From DATATB01 sp036268995 (GTDB lineage: Bacteria > Planctomycetota > Planctomycetia > Pirellulales > PNKZ01): a stretch of DNA of 64,000 nucleotides. Both the position numbers and the translations under genes were made by a program. The notes below the pieces were generated by a model. The model was not told the origin of the DNA. It did no database searches and saw nothing but the letters and a program-made list of their open reading frames with translations. The stretch is from assembly GCA_036268995.1 (NCBI GenBank), contig DATATB010000072.1, positions 1 to 64,000 on the forward strand, in the 5' to 3' direction. Shown here one piece after another: positions 18,259 to 26,211 of the stretch (the first letter of the stretch is position 1; each line of letters opens with the position of its first letter).

Positions 18259-18277
18259 ATTGTACCATATATGATAC
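18259..18277 (-). promoter_or_regulatory. Putative operator/promoter of the HTH-Fic operon
   Basis: Reading leftward, a -10-like TACAAT (18264-18259) abuts an imperfect palindrome gtaccatatatgatac (18262-18277), which is AT-rich in a GC-rich genome. This placement, with the palindrome overlapping the core promoter 43-60 bases before the HTH start, is what an autorepressor operator would look like. A clear -35 box was not found. Confidence 0.5.
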
Positions 18278-18473
18278 GATTTTAGATTAGTGAAATTCCG
18301 TCCACTAATTCCTCTTGGCGGCTTAAACCGGGCGGTTTATGCCTTTTATTAGCCACCTTTGTTTTTTTCCGTCGGGATCGGGGCATTCAGCAGGATTGCT
18401 TTGCGGCGGGCCGACCGGCATCATTGAAGACTGTTAACGCCCTGGCCGATCGCCACTACCCATTGAATCGCCT

Positions 18474-18971
18474 ATGGACGGAAATCACTCGCGCGTCGCG
18501 GTCTATACCGGATCGTTTGATCCGGTCACGCTGGGGCATTTGAATATCATTGAACGGGCCAGCCGATTGGTCGACCGGCTGGTAGTGGGTATCGGCGTCA
18601 ACACGGGTAAGAACCCGTTGTTCACGCCCGAGGAACGCGTGGAGTTGGTCCGGCAGGTGACGTCCGGCTTTGCCAACGTGGAAGTGCGCACGTTTGCGGG
18701 CCTGGCAGTGAACTTTGTCCGCGAGTGCGGCGCGCGGGTCATGATCCGCGGAGTGCGGCCGCTGCAAGACCTGGAGGCCGAGCTGACCATGATGGTCGCC
18801 AACCGCCAACTCGATCCCGGCATCGAGACCGTAGTGCTGATGGCCGACAAGGAGTTTTCCCACGTCTCCAGTTCGCTGATCAAGCAGATCGCGCCGCTGG
18901 CCACCGACGACGAGCTATCGCACTTCGTCCCGCCCGAGGTGATCCAAGCCGTGCGCCGCAAGCTGAGCTAG
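18474..18971 (+). CDS. coaD: Phosphopantetheine adenylyltransferase
   Basis: CoaD joins 4'-phosphopantetheine and ATP to give dephospho-CoA, the penultimate coenzyme A step. The 165-residue product is full length: AVYTGSFDPVTLGHLNII (nucleotidyltransferase motif TGSFDPxTxGH) near the start, and the ISSTxxR-like motif as HVSSSLIKQIA near residue 130. coaE, which acts next, is at 1.7-2.4 kb in this window. Convergent with the S9 peptidase gene. Confidence 0.96.
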   Translation: MDGNHSRVAVYTGSFDPVTLGHLNIIERASRLVDRLVVGIGVNTGKNPLFTPEERVELVRQVTSGFANVEVRTFAGLAVNFVRECGARVMIRGVRPLQDLEAELTMMVANRQLDPGIETVVLMADKEFSHVSSSLIKQIAPLATDDELSHFVPPEVIQAVRRKLS

Positions 18972-18981
18972 CCTGCGGCCT

Positions 18982-20952
18982 TTACGGCTTGGATTTTTTT
19001 CCGTCGCCGATCAGGTTCTGTTCGAGAAAGACGGTTTGCACGGCGGCCAGGTAGTCGCGGTTATCCTTCTTCTGGAAGCCGTGACCTTCGTTGCTGGCAT
19101 ACAGCGTCCAGACGGGCCGGCCGGTCGCCCGGACTTTGCGGGCGATCTGCTCGGCTTCGGAAAACGGCACGCGCGGATCGTTCTTGCCGTGCACGATCAG
19201 CAGGGCCGTGCCGATCTTCTCGGCATGGGCCGCCGGATTGATCTGCTCGAAGAAGCTCCGCATCTTCGGGTCGCGCTCGTCGCCATATTCCACGCGCCGC
19301 AGGTCCTGGCGATAGGGGCTCGTTTGCTCCAGAAACGTGATGAAGTTGGCGATGCCCACAATGTCGATGCCGGCCCGCAGGCGGTCGGAGTAGTGCACGA
19401 GCGACGAGAGCACCATGAAGCCGCCGTACGAGCCGCCGATTACGCCTACGCGCGAAGCGTCCAAGTCCTTCCGCGTGCCGATCCAATCCAGCAAGGCGCC
19501 GATGTCTTTGACGCTGTCTTCGCGCTTCGGGCCATTATCCAACTGGAGATACGTCTTGCCGTAGCCGGCCGAGCCGCGCACGTTGGGATACACCATCGCC
19601 AGGTGCAACTCGTTGACGTAATACTGCACCAGCGGCGCGAAGTCCGGCCGGTACTGGCTCTCGGGCCCGCCATGAATACTCACGAGCACGGGCACCGGAT
19701 GGTGGGGGCTCGCATTAAGCGGGCGAAACACATAGGCCGGAATCTCGCGGCCATCGAACGACGCAAACTGCACACGCTCGGGTTTGACGAAACTGGCCGG
19801 ATTGATGCCGCCCGTCTCGCTGAATGTCCAGCGCGTGACGCGGCCGTCGTCGAGATTGAGCGAATACGCATCGGCCGGCGCATCGGGCCGCGACAGCGAG
19901 AAGCCGAGCTGTTTGCCATCGGGCGAAAATTCAAGATGCCCCAGAATGCCCAGCGGGATTTCCAGTCGGCGGCGCTGTTGCCCCTCGAGCAAGTACAATT
20001 CGCTCGCGCCGTCGGCATTCAAGGCAAATGCCACCGCGCCCGTCGTCGGCTCGACTTCCAGGTTGGTCACGTCCCAGTGAAGATCGTGGGCCAGCGGCCG
20101 ATATTTCTTGGTTTCCAAATCCAGCGACATCAACTCCAGGAACTCGCCTTCGGCATCGGTGGTCACATAGGCGGTCTTTCCGTCGGGCGCGAAAGCCATT
20201 TGACCGATGGCCGCTTTGCCCCCAGCCGGCAGCGGCAGCCGGGTGAGGGTTTTGCTCGCCACGTCGACGATGCCGGGATACGACTCGTTGATCGAAACCT
20301 CGCGCACGACCAGCACTCTCTTGCCATCGGGCGACCAGTCCTGGGCCACCCAGAACTCGTTTTTGGTTTCCAACAGCAATTGCATCGAGTCGGGCTGGCG
20401 GCAATCGGCCAGGTACAGGTCGGTGTCGCGGCCGTTGCGGCGATTGCTGTGGACGATCATCCGCGAGCCGTCGCGGCTGACAGGACCGAGTTCGTTGCGG
20501 CTCGTGCCGTCGGTTAGCAGCCGGCTGCGATAGCCGGAGCGATCGAGCAGATAAACCTGGTAGTTCTCGCTGCCTCCAGCGCTCATCGAGACGAGCACGG
20601 CATTGTCCTTGGCATGCGGGATAAACCGCCCCTGCGCCGGCTCTTCGAAGAAGGTGATTTGCTCGCGGCGGCCGCCCGGCTTGTTCACGCGATGCAATTG
20701 CGGCGAGTTGCCGAAGCGTGTGCCGATGAGCATGCCGCGGCCGTCGGGTGCCCAACCAAAAAACTGCGCGGAGCGCATGTTCTGATACTGCTCGAGCCGA
20801 GCGAAAATCCTGGCCGGTAGCTTCGGCACTTCCTCGGTGCTGATGGCCGCTGGCCGTGCCGGATCGGCAACTTCATCGGCGCGACAGGGCGCACAGAACA
20901 AACTCGACGCGGCCACCACCAAACCCATTCGAGCGAAGCGCCAGCGCAACAT
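18982..20952 (-). CDS. Secreted S9-family prolyl oligopeptidase-like peptidase
   Basis: The 656-residue product starts at the ATG at 20952, which follows GGAAGGA. A GTG at 20994 would add 14 charged residues ahead of the signal peptide. A signal peptide (MLRWRFARMGLVVAASSLFC) precedes a WD-like beta-propeller (about 60-390). The C-terminal alpha/beta-hydrolase carries the full triad: Ser in GGSYGGFMVL, Asp in VHGKNDPRVP and His in SNEGHGF. It should cleave oligopeptides outside the cytoplasm, like acylaminoacyl peptidase/DPP relatives. It stands alone and is convergent with coaD. Confidence 0.93.
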   Translation of the reverse strand: MLRWRFARMGLVVAASSLFCAPCRADEVADPARPAAISTEEVPKLPARIFARLEQYQNMRSAQFFGWAPDGRGMLIGTRFGNSPQLHRVNKPGGRREQITFFEEPAQGRFIPHAKDNAVLVSMSAGGSENYQVYLLDRSGYRSRLLTDGTSRNELGPVSRDGSRMIVHSNRRNGRDTDLYLADCRQPDSMQLLLETKNEFWVAQDWSPDGKRVLVVREVSINESYPGIVDVASKTLTRLPLPAGGKAAIGQMAFAPDGKTAYVTTDAEGEFLELMSLDLETKKYRPLAHDLHWDVTNLEVEPTTGAVAFALNADGASELYLLEGQQRRRLEIPLGILGHLEFSPDGKQLGFSLSRPDAPADAYSLNLDDGRVTRWTFSETGGINPASFVKPERVQFASFDGREIPAYVFRPLNASPHHPVPVLVSIHGGPESQYRPDFAPLVQYYVNELHLAMVYPNVRGSAGYGKTYLQLDNGPKREDSVKDIGALLDWIGTRKDLDASRVGVIGGSYGGFMVLSSLVHYSDRLRAGIDIVGIANFITFLEQTSPYRQDLRRVEYGDERDPKMRSFFEQINPAAHAEKIGTALLIVHGKNDPRVPFSEAEQIARKVRATGRPVWTLYASNEGHGFQKKDNRDYLAAVQTVFLEQNLIGDGKKSKP

Positions 20953-21057
20953 GCGAAAGGTTCCTTCCCGTTGACGGTCTTTTTTAATTGCCACGCCGCT
21001 TTTCTAGCAGCCGCCGAGAAGGTGGGCTAGCGCCCGCCGGTGCTGGGCCGGCCTTGG

Positions 21058-21495
21058 CTATGCCGATAGCGGCTCCTTGATATTGACTCCGATACGAATT
21101 TCAACGCCAAGCGCTTCGAGGATCTTTGCGGCCCTTTCCAGCGTGATGCCGTGATACTCATTGCGCTCATCTCGCGAAACCTGGGATTCGTTCACACCCA
21201 ACTTTTCGGCAAGCTCCCGCTGGTTCAGCCCACTGGCTATTCGAATGCAGATCAGCGCATGCCCGAGGCCTCGGAGATTTCGGATTTCCTGAATTTCCCT
21301 TCGCTTGAGCCTCTCGTAGCTCTCAACCTCTTCGGCCAACTGCAGATGAAAAGACTGCAAGGGATCAATGACTCGCTTGATCTGCTCCGGGGTGAGGCCC
21401 ATCCCTTCAAGTTCTTGGGTCTGCGCCGCAATCGTCTTTTCCTCTGCAATGAGCCGCGCCACTGCCTCCTTGTACTCGTTCTCGTTGCGGATCAT
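21058..21495 (-). CDS. XRE-family HTH regulator
   Basis: The 145-residue product starts at the ATG at 21495, with GGAGGA upstream; a TTG six codons earlier is less likely. The N-terminal half (about 1-70) is helical and charged (LIAEEKTIAAQTQELEGMGL). A Cro/XRE HTH follows at about 88-110 (GLNQRELAEKLGVNESQVSR), with a tail ALGVEIRIGVNIKEPLSA. Proteins of this layout are often stand-alone antitoxin-like regulators. Divergent from the NYN gene, 293 bases away, across a region with an intrinsic-terminator-like hairpin on this strand. Confidence 0.85.
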   Translation of the reverse strand: MIRNENEYKEAVARLIAEEKTIAAQTQELEGMGLTPEQIKRVIDPLQSFHLQLAEEVESYERLKRREIQEIRNLRGLGHALICIRIASGLNQRELAEKLGVNESQVSRDERNEYHGITLERAAKILEALGVEIRIGVNIKEPLSA

Positions 21496-21615
21496 GGTCT
21501 TATGGTCCTCCAATCCTCACGATTCCCTTCGGCATCCCGTCGCTGTGGCGATGGTGCCACTTTGGCAACTGCCGTTTTGGACAGCCCTGGGCGGGGTTCG
21601 GCAGGTGAGGCGCAT

Positions 21616-21653
21616 AAAAAACCCACCCGAGGGCTTTCGCCAAGTCGGGCGGG
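21616..21653 (-). terminator. Orphan intrinsic terminator upstream of the XRE gene
   Basis: On the minus strand a stem cccgcccga / tcgggtggg (21653-21645 and 21630-21622, one G-T pair) encloses a 14-base loop. It is followed by six T residues (21621-21616). It lies upstream of the XRE start and downstream of no annotated minus-strand gene. It therefore either attenuates the XRE leader or ends a short RNA starting between 21654 and 21788. Confidence 0.6.
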
Positions 21654-21788
21654 CAGTAAATGCAAAAAACGAGGCTGCCGTAGCTTAAAAGAGCTTCTTG
21701 CCTCTTTTACTCAATCCTACGTCAAATGCAATCTCTTTGTTCGGCATTGCTAGCGGCGCCGCTTTAGAGAACAACCGGGACTTGTTGC

Positions 21789-22451
21789 ATGTCATCCGAT
21801 TTCAACGACTTACGAAAAGAATTGGGGCCGCCGACCCGCAAGCGGATGGTCGCGTTTTTTGACGGACAGAACCTCTTTAAGGCCGCGGAGCAAGCCTTTA
21901 ACGTCACGTTTCCGGATTATGATCCGATGTTGCTGGCGCGAGAGGTCTGTAGCGAGGAAGACTGGGAGCTGGCTGGCGTGCGGTTTTACACGGGCGTGCA
22001 CACCATGGAGAGGAGCGCGCACTGGCACGGTTTTTGGACAAAGAAACTCGCCCATCTAGGCAAGCAAGGGGCGACGGTCTTTCGGCGCAACTTGCGATAT
22101 CACCGGAAAGAAGTCAAGTTGCGCGGCGGCTCGTTCAGCCACGACATCGCCGTTGAAAAAGGAATCGACGTCCGGATTGCGATTGATCTGATCAAGCTTG
22201 CAATCGACCAAGCCTACGACGTCGGCGTTATTTTCAGCCAGGATCAGGACTTGTCGGAAGCCGCCGCGGAAGTCAAGCAGATCGCGGTCGCGCAAACGCG
22301 CGCGATCGAACTGTTTTCAGCGTATCCAGTAAGCACAACTCGTCGCTCTGAGGCGCAATGGCCAATCAACCATACCGAGGCGATAGAGTTCGAGGAGCCA
22401 TTTTACGATAGGTGCCGCGACAAACGCGACTATCTTCCTCCGCGGCCATAG
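21789..22451 (+). CDS. NYN/PIN-like ribonuclease domain protein
   Basis: The 220-residue product contains the NYN-type nuclease pattern of acidic residues: D25 in VAFFDGQNLF, D127 and D133 in KGIDVRIAIDLIKLA, and D152/D154 in SQDQDLSEAA. These would bind the metal that cuts RNA. The domain occupies about 18-190, with a charged tail ending RDYLPPRP. NYN proteins act in RNA processing, toxin and antiviral settings. Divergent from an XRE-type regulator, so a regulator/nuclease pair is possible, though 293 bases separate them. Confidence 0.85.
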   Translation: MSSDFNDLRKELGPPTRKRMVAFFDGQNLFKAAEQAFNVTFPDYDPMLLAREVCSEEDWELAGVRFYTGVHTMERSAHWHGFWTKKLAHLGKQGATVFRRNLRYHRKEVKLRGGSFSHDIAVEKGIDVRIAIDLIKLAIDQAYDVGVIFSQDQDLSEAAAEVKQIAVAQTRAIELFSAYPVSTTRRSEAQWPINHTEAIEFEEPFYDRCRDKRDYLPPRP

Positions 22452-22472
22452 GTCAAAACGCACCTCGATCCG

Positions 22473-23990
22473 CTACTCCAGCTCTTTGACGCGGAGTTGG
22501 AGCGATCGCATGATGCTCGGCGCGACGTCGGGGCCGCAGCTGTTGACTTCGCCGTATTGGCTGGTCGGGCGGCCGTAAGCGTAGGGGGATCGCTGGTCCC
22601 ATTGCCGCCTGGGAATGATGTAGCCGATTTCGTCGTTGGCCAGCCCCAGGAGCATCCAGCGCCGGCGGCCCATGATCTGGGCTACGCTCGGTTCCAGCGG
22701 CGCGTCCGGAAAATCGACGCCCGCTTCGGCGGCCTGCGGATATTGGCCGTAAACCAACTCGGGATAAATCTCGCCGGGAATGCAAGCCACGAAGAGCTGC
22801 CCCAAGCGAATGCAGGCGACTTCCGTCTCGACCGCCACCCGCTGTCCGCGATCTTGCGGCATGCCGTGGGACTCGCGGCCGAGCTGCTCGCCGTCGCCGG
22901 TCCAAATGCGGCCTTGGCGCCGCAGCACGCCGAACGACCGGGCCAGTTGATAGAGAATATTGTCCAGCGGCACGGTCACGGTTTTGGCGGCGACGGTGAA
23001 AGGCGTCAGCTCGATCGACTCGGCCGCGTCGATGGCCCGGCTCGCGACTTCGGCCACTTCCTGGCCGTAACGATCGGAGTAGAGATACGTCTCGTCGTCC
23101 AGCGGCCGGTTGTCGGCATCGCGATAGCGGCCGTCGGGCGGACTCATCAAACCGCCCACCGCACCGCTGAAATACGCCACCGGGCAGCCGTACTTTTTGC
23201 GCAAGGCCGCCACCGTGGCTGCCGGAAAATCGGCCGTAATCAGCGTGTTGCGCCGGCCGAGCGCCTCGGGATGACAGTTCCATTGCACCAGCAGGCCGGC
23301 CAGCTTGCCGTCGGCATGGCGGAAGGCCAGCACGCGGAGCATGCCGTCGTACACCTTCGGCAGCCGGCTGTCGTGCAGCAGCTCCTCGGCTTTGATCGTG
23401 CCGAAGGCGGCGCTGACGGGCTCGGCGGCCCGCTCGGCCACATGCACCGCCTCGACCACCCGCGCGGTCACCAGCTCGAGATATGCCGGATCGACGCCGC
23501 TGGTGAACGGTCCCGGCCCCCAGATGCCAATGACGTCGGGCCCCTCGTGATTGTGCGTGCTGGAAACCAGGCAATAGGTCCAGCCAGGCAACTGAGCGCG
23601 GATGCGCTTGACGACCGGATATTGCAGCCCGATCAGATCGACCGAGACCAGCGCCAGTTTTTGTGTGCCGTGCTTGAGCACAACGGCTCGAGCCATGAGC
23701 GGGTCGTGCGTGCCGGCGGCCCGACGATTTTGCTGAAAGCCGGCCAGCCACACCGGCCGCACGCTCGGCGGCGTGATGTCCGTCTCGGCCATACCGACGG
23801 AAAGCGGCTCGTCGGCCAAGACACGAGCTGAATTCAGCGGCAATCCAAGCGTGACAATCAACAGTGCCACGCAGCACGCTCTGGGTGCCATGCCCACGCT
23901 TCGTGGGCATGCAGGGCGAGATGGCTCGTTAATCCGCATGCCCACGGCGGCCGTGGGCATGGCACCCGGCAGTTTGAGCGTCGATTTCAT
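22473..23990 (-). CDS. Neutral/alkaline ceramidase-like secreted protein
   Basis: The 505-residue product matches the N-terminal domain of neutral non-lysosomal ceramidases. Signs are LSVGMAETDITPP, HDPLMARAVVLKHG, STHNHEGPD (metal/catalytic region) and FSGAVGGLMSPPDGRY. The domain is common in planctomycetes, and true lipid substrates are unproven. The ATG at 23990 overlaps the amidase stop as ATGA, supporting translational coupling. Between codons 8 and 37 lies an in-frame 84-base palindromic element (about 23883-23966). After it comes a normal signal peptide core (RACCVALLIVTLGLPLNSA). The protein could instead start at the ATG at 23891, inside the repeat. Confidence 0.85.
   Translation of the reverse strand: MKSTLKLPGAMPTAAVGMRINEPSRPACPRSVGMAPRACCVALLIVTLGLPLNSARVLADEPLSVGMAETDITPPSVRPVWLAGFQQNRRAAGTHDPLMARAVVLKHGTQKLALVSVDLIGLQYPVVKRIRAQLPGWTYCLVSSTHNHEGPDVIGIWGPGPFTSGVDPAYLELVTARVVEAVHVAERAAEPVSAAFGTIKAEELLHDSRLPKVYDGMLRVLAFRHADGKLAGLLVQWNCHPEALGRRNTLITADFPAATVAALRKKYGCPVAYFSGAVGGLMSPPDGRYRDADNRPLDDETYLYSDRYGQEVAEVASRAIDAAESIELTPFTVAAKTVTVPLDNILYQLARSFGVLRRQGRIWTGDGEQLGRESHGMPQDRGQRVAVETEVACIRLGQLFVACIPGEIYPELVYGQYPQAAEAGVDFPDAPLEPSVAQIMGRRRWMLLGLANDEIGYIIPRRQWDQRSPYAYGRPTSQYGEVNSCGPDVAPSIMRSLQLRVKELE
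23883..23966. repeat. In-frame palindromic insert in the ceramidase-like gene
   Basis: An 84-base element has arms ggtgccatgcccacg and its complement cgtgggcatggcacc at its ends, with two further internal hairpins of the same catgccc/gggcatg type. It occupies exactly 28 codons on the minus strand. Removing it would join MKSTLKLP directly to RACCVALLIV, an ideal signal peptide. This suggests insertion of a mobile palindrome without loss of frame. Confidence 0.75.
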
Positions 23991-25327
23991 AGACCGCCTA
24001 CCAACATCGGGGGTTCAAGGTCAAAGCCCAAATGGCGCTCGCACCAGTCAGCCACGCGCAGCAGCCGGGCGTCGGCCGAGGCCTCGGCAATCAATTGGAT
24101 CGAACAGGGCAAGCCGCCGGCCGAGAGCGAGCAAGGGAGCGAGACGGTCGGCACGCCGGCGTAACTCCACGGCGAATTGAAGCGCGGATCACCGGTCGTA
24201 GCCATCGCGGGCGCGGCCGTAACAGTGGCCGGCGTAAGCAGCGCATCGTACGAGTCGCAGATTCGTGCTACAGCCTCGGCCAACGACGGTTGCTGCCGTG
24301 CCGCTTCGGTATAAACCGCCGGGTCGACTCGCAGGCCTTCTTCAATGATTGCGGCCATCTGCCGGCCAAATTTTTCCGGCTGCCGCTGGAAATTCGTTCG
24401 GTGCTGTTCGGCCGTGTCGGCCGCCATGATCGCGCGATGCCGCTGGTACACGCCCTCGAACTCAGGCGGCAACGGCACGCGATCGATCGTGGCCCCGGCC
24501 TTCTCCAACGCCACAATTGCCTGGCGCGTGGCCGCACGCACGTCGGCGTCAGCCTCGTCCATGAAGAAAGGCTCGACAACTGCCAATCGCGGCGGCTGCG
24601 CAAGTTCTCCGCTGCGTAACATCGCGGCGAACTGATTCGCCCCTGGTTGATCTGGCTCGGCAATGGCCTCGAGCAGCAAAGCCAGATCGCGCACCGAGCG
24701 AGCGATCGGGCCGGGATGATCGAGCCGCAAACTGATCGGCACTACGCCCCGGATGCTGACCAGTTCGTGCGTCGGTTTGCAGCCATACACGCCGCAAAAA
24801 CTGGCCGGTCGGGTAATCGATCCGCCCGTCTGAGAGCCGATCGCCGCCACGCACATCCGCATCGCCACGGCGGCCGCCGAACCGCTGCTGGAGCCGCCGG
24901 GAGTGTGCGCCAGGTTCCAAGGGTTGCGGGTCAGTGCAGGATCGAAGCCGGCAAACTCGGTCGTCACGGTTTTGCCGATCAGCACGGCGCCGCGCTCGCG
25001 CAGACGAGAAACCAGGGGCGCATCTTCGGTCGCCAGGTGGCCGGCCCGTAGCGGCGAGCCGGCCAACGTGGGCCAGCCGCGCACGTCGACGATGTCCTTG
25101 ATCCCCAGCGGCATGCCGTGCAGCGGGCCGCGATCATGGCCGCGTCGCAGCTCCTCGTCCAGTCGCCGGGCATCGGCACGGGCTTGCTCGCGCTCGACGC
25201 GGACCCAGGCGTGCAGTTGCTCTTCATGCCGGTCGATGCGGACGAGGCACTCGTCCAGCAGATCGACGGCGCGCAGCGTGCCGGCCCGCAGTTGGCCGGC
25301 CAGGCTTTCGATCGTGAAAGGGAGCAT
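23987..25327 (-). CDS. Amidase signature enzyme
   Basis: The 446-residue product carries the amidase-signature Ser-cisSer-Lys triad: Lys in GIKDIVDVRGW (K77), the glycine/serine block HTPGGSSSGSAAAVAM (about 141-156) and nucleophilic Ser in GSQTGGSITRP (about S170). It resembles GatA but lacks an adjacent gatB/gatC, so a stand-alone amide hydrolase is more likely; the substrate is unknown. The start at 25327 was chosen because the frame up to 25495 is Ala/Pro-rich and non-conserved. A PSP1 gene lies 37 bases upstream, and the ceramidase-like gene overlaps its stop. Confidence 0.9.
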   Translation of the reverse strand: MLPFTIESLAGQLRAGTLRAVDLLDECLVRIDRHEEQLHAWVRVEREQARADARRLDEELRRGHDRGPLHGMPLGIKDIVDVRGWPTLAGSPLRAGHLATEDAPLVSRLRERGAVLIGKTVTTEFAGFDPALTRNPWNLAHTPGGSSSGSAAAVAMRMCVAAIGSQTGGSITRPASFCGVYGCKPTHELVSIRGVVPISLRLDHPGPIARSVRDLALLLEAIAEPDQPGANQFAAMLRSGELAQPPRLAVVEPFFMDEADADVRAATRQAIVALEKAGATIDRVPLPPEFEGVYQRHRAIMAADTAEQHRTNFQRQPEKFGRQMAAIIEEGLRVDPAVYTEAARQQPSLAEAVARICDSYDALLTPATVTAAPAMATTGDPRFNSPWSYAGVPTVSLPCSLSAGGLPCSIQLIAEASADARLLRVADWCERHLGFDLEPPMLVGGL

Positions 25328-25331
25328 GCGT

Positions 25332-25359
25332 GGCGAGCCGCGAGCGTTAGCGACCGGAG
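25332..25359. repeat. 'ggcgagccgsgagcgttagc' repeat, copy 1
   Basis: This 28-base stretch between PSP1 and the amidase gene reads ggcgagccgcgagcgttagc plus gaccggag. It matches, with one difference, the reverse complement of 38747-38775. A dispersed short element is likely. Confidence 0.6.
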
Positions 25360-25364
25360 AAAAG

Positions 25365-25928
25365 CTAACCAGCGGCGACGACTTTGCGAGTGCTGCACGC
25401 GCCGGCAATGGCGCAGCCAGTCGAGCACGAGCCGCAGCCGGCGGCTTCGTCGGTGCCACAGCCGGGACCGCAGCCCGCCGTGGCCGCGGCAACAAACGAG
25501 CGGAACTGCACCTGGGAGTCGTACAGCTCGGCCAACTCGGCGGTCACCGATTCCAGCTCCGGCGGCTGCGGGCCGAGGAAGTAGAAGACGAGCGTCTGGC
25601 CGTCGAACAAGTGCTCGACGTCCATCAGCGTGACCGGCAGTTGCAGATCGTCGATTCGCGTCTGACAGGCCTCGTAGGCCGCTTCGCGGTTTTTGGCCTG
25701 CCGGGCCAGCAGCAGTTCGTCTTCGACGGCCAGCCCGCGCAGGATCGTGCCGTCGGACTCCGTATCGGCGTCCGGCAGCCCCGGCCCGGCCAGCACTTCG
25801 CCCACTTCCAGCCCGCGCGACGTGCGCACCACGACCCGGCTGGCGCGGGGGTATTGCGTGCCGTCGGCCGCGCTAAAGCGGCCGACCTGGCCCAAGGCGC
25901 CGACCCGCACTAAATGCAAACACCGCAT
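25365..25928 (-). CDS. PSP1-domain protein with cysteine-rich tail
   Basis: The 187-residue product has the PSP1 C-terminal domain (about 1-145): RVGALGQVGRF, ASRVVVRTSRGLEVGEVL, LDLMDVEHLFDG-type strand (LMDVEHLFDGQTLVFYFLG). PSP1 proteins include RicT/YaaT, which works in an iron-sulfur-containing complex on RNA processing and phosphorelay. The last 40 residues are remarkable: eight Cys within about 28 residues, in the pattern CGPGC, CGSCSTGC and AGAC. That could hold a metal or iron-sulfur cluster. It is upstream of the amidase gene on the same strand. Confidence 0.85.
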   Translation of the reverse strand: MRCLHLVRVGALGQVGRFSAADGTQYPRASRVVVRTSRGLEVGEVLAGPGLPDADTESDGTILRGLAVEDELLLARQAKNREAAYEACQTRIDDLQLPVTLMDVEHLFDGQTLVFYFLGPQPPELESVTAELAELYDSQVQFRSFVAAATAGCGPGCGTDEAAGCGSCSTGCAIAGACSTRKVVAAG

Positions 25929-26077
25929 GGACGAACAACCGGGGCTTTGGCAGTAGGAACAAGTATGGAAACGGCGCGCCGGCCGGCATCCGGCCGGGCG
26001 GCCCCGCTATTTTGAACCAGCCTGCGCGCCGTGCCAAGCTGAAAGTCGCTCCAGTTGGTGGGTGGCGCCGGGCGGAT

Positions 26078-26106
26078 GGGCCCCGCGGACCGCAGTCTGT
26101 GGGCTT
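26078..26106. repeat. 'cccacggac' palindrome, copy 3
   Basis: A palindrome cccgcggaccgcagtctgtggg (about 26081-26102), imperfect, is related to copies near 9452 and 13232. It lies in the bioB upstream region next to a 'gtagcgga' repeat. Confidence 0.55.
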
Positions 26107-26152
26107 ACAGGCGACATGCCGCTTGCCGGATTTCGCCGGCTTGGCGATACTC

Positions 26153-26191
26153 GTAGCGGAAATCCGGCGGAAGTCTCACGACTTCCGCTAC
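26153..26191. repeat. 'gtagcgga' inverted repeat, copy 2
   Basis: A compact hairpin with arms gtagcgga... and ...tccgctac (26153-26191) has 'ggaagtctcacgacttcc' as an inner palindrome. It ends 20 bases before the bioB ATG, so it would lie in the bioB leader and could affect translation. Confidence 0.75.
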
Positions 26192-26211
26192 ATCAGAGGT
26201 CGAGGATCGCA

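Noticed and set aside
18982..20994. GTG start at 20994 for the S9 peptidase
   Set aside because: It would put a charged stretch (KKDRQREG) ahead of a good signal peptide. The ATG at 20952 has AAGGA upstream.
23987..25327. GatA subunit of the amidotransferase
   Set aside because: Amidase-signature residues fit, but no gatB or gatC is adjacent and the C-terminal half differs in pattern. A stand-alone amidase is the safer call.
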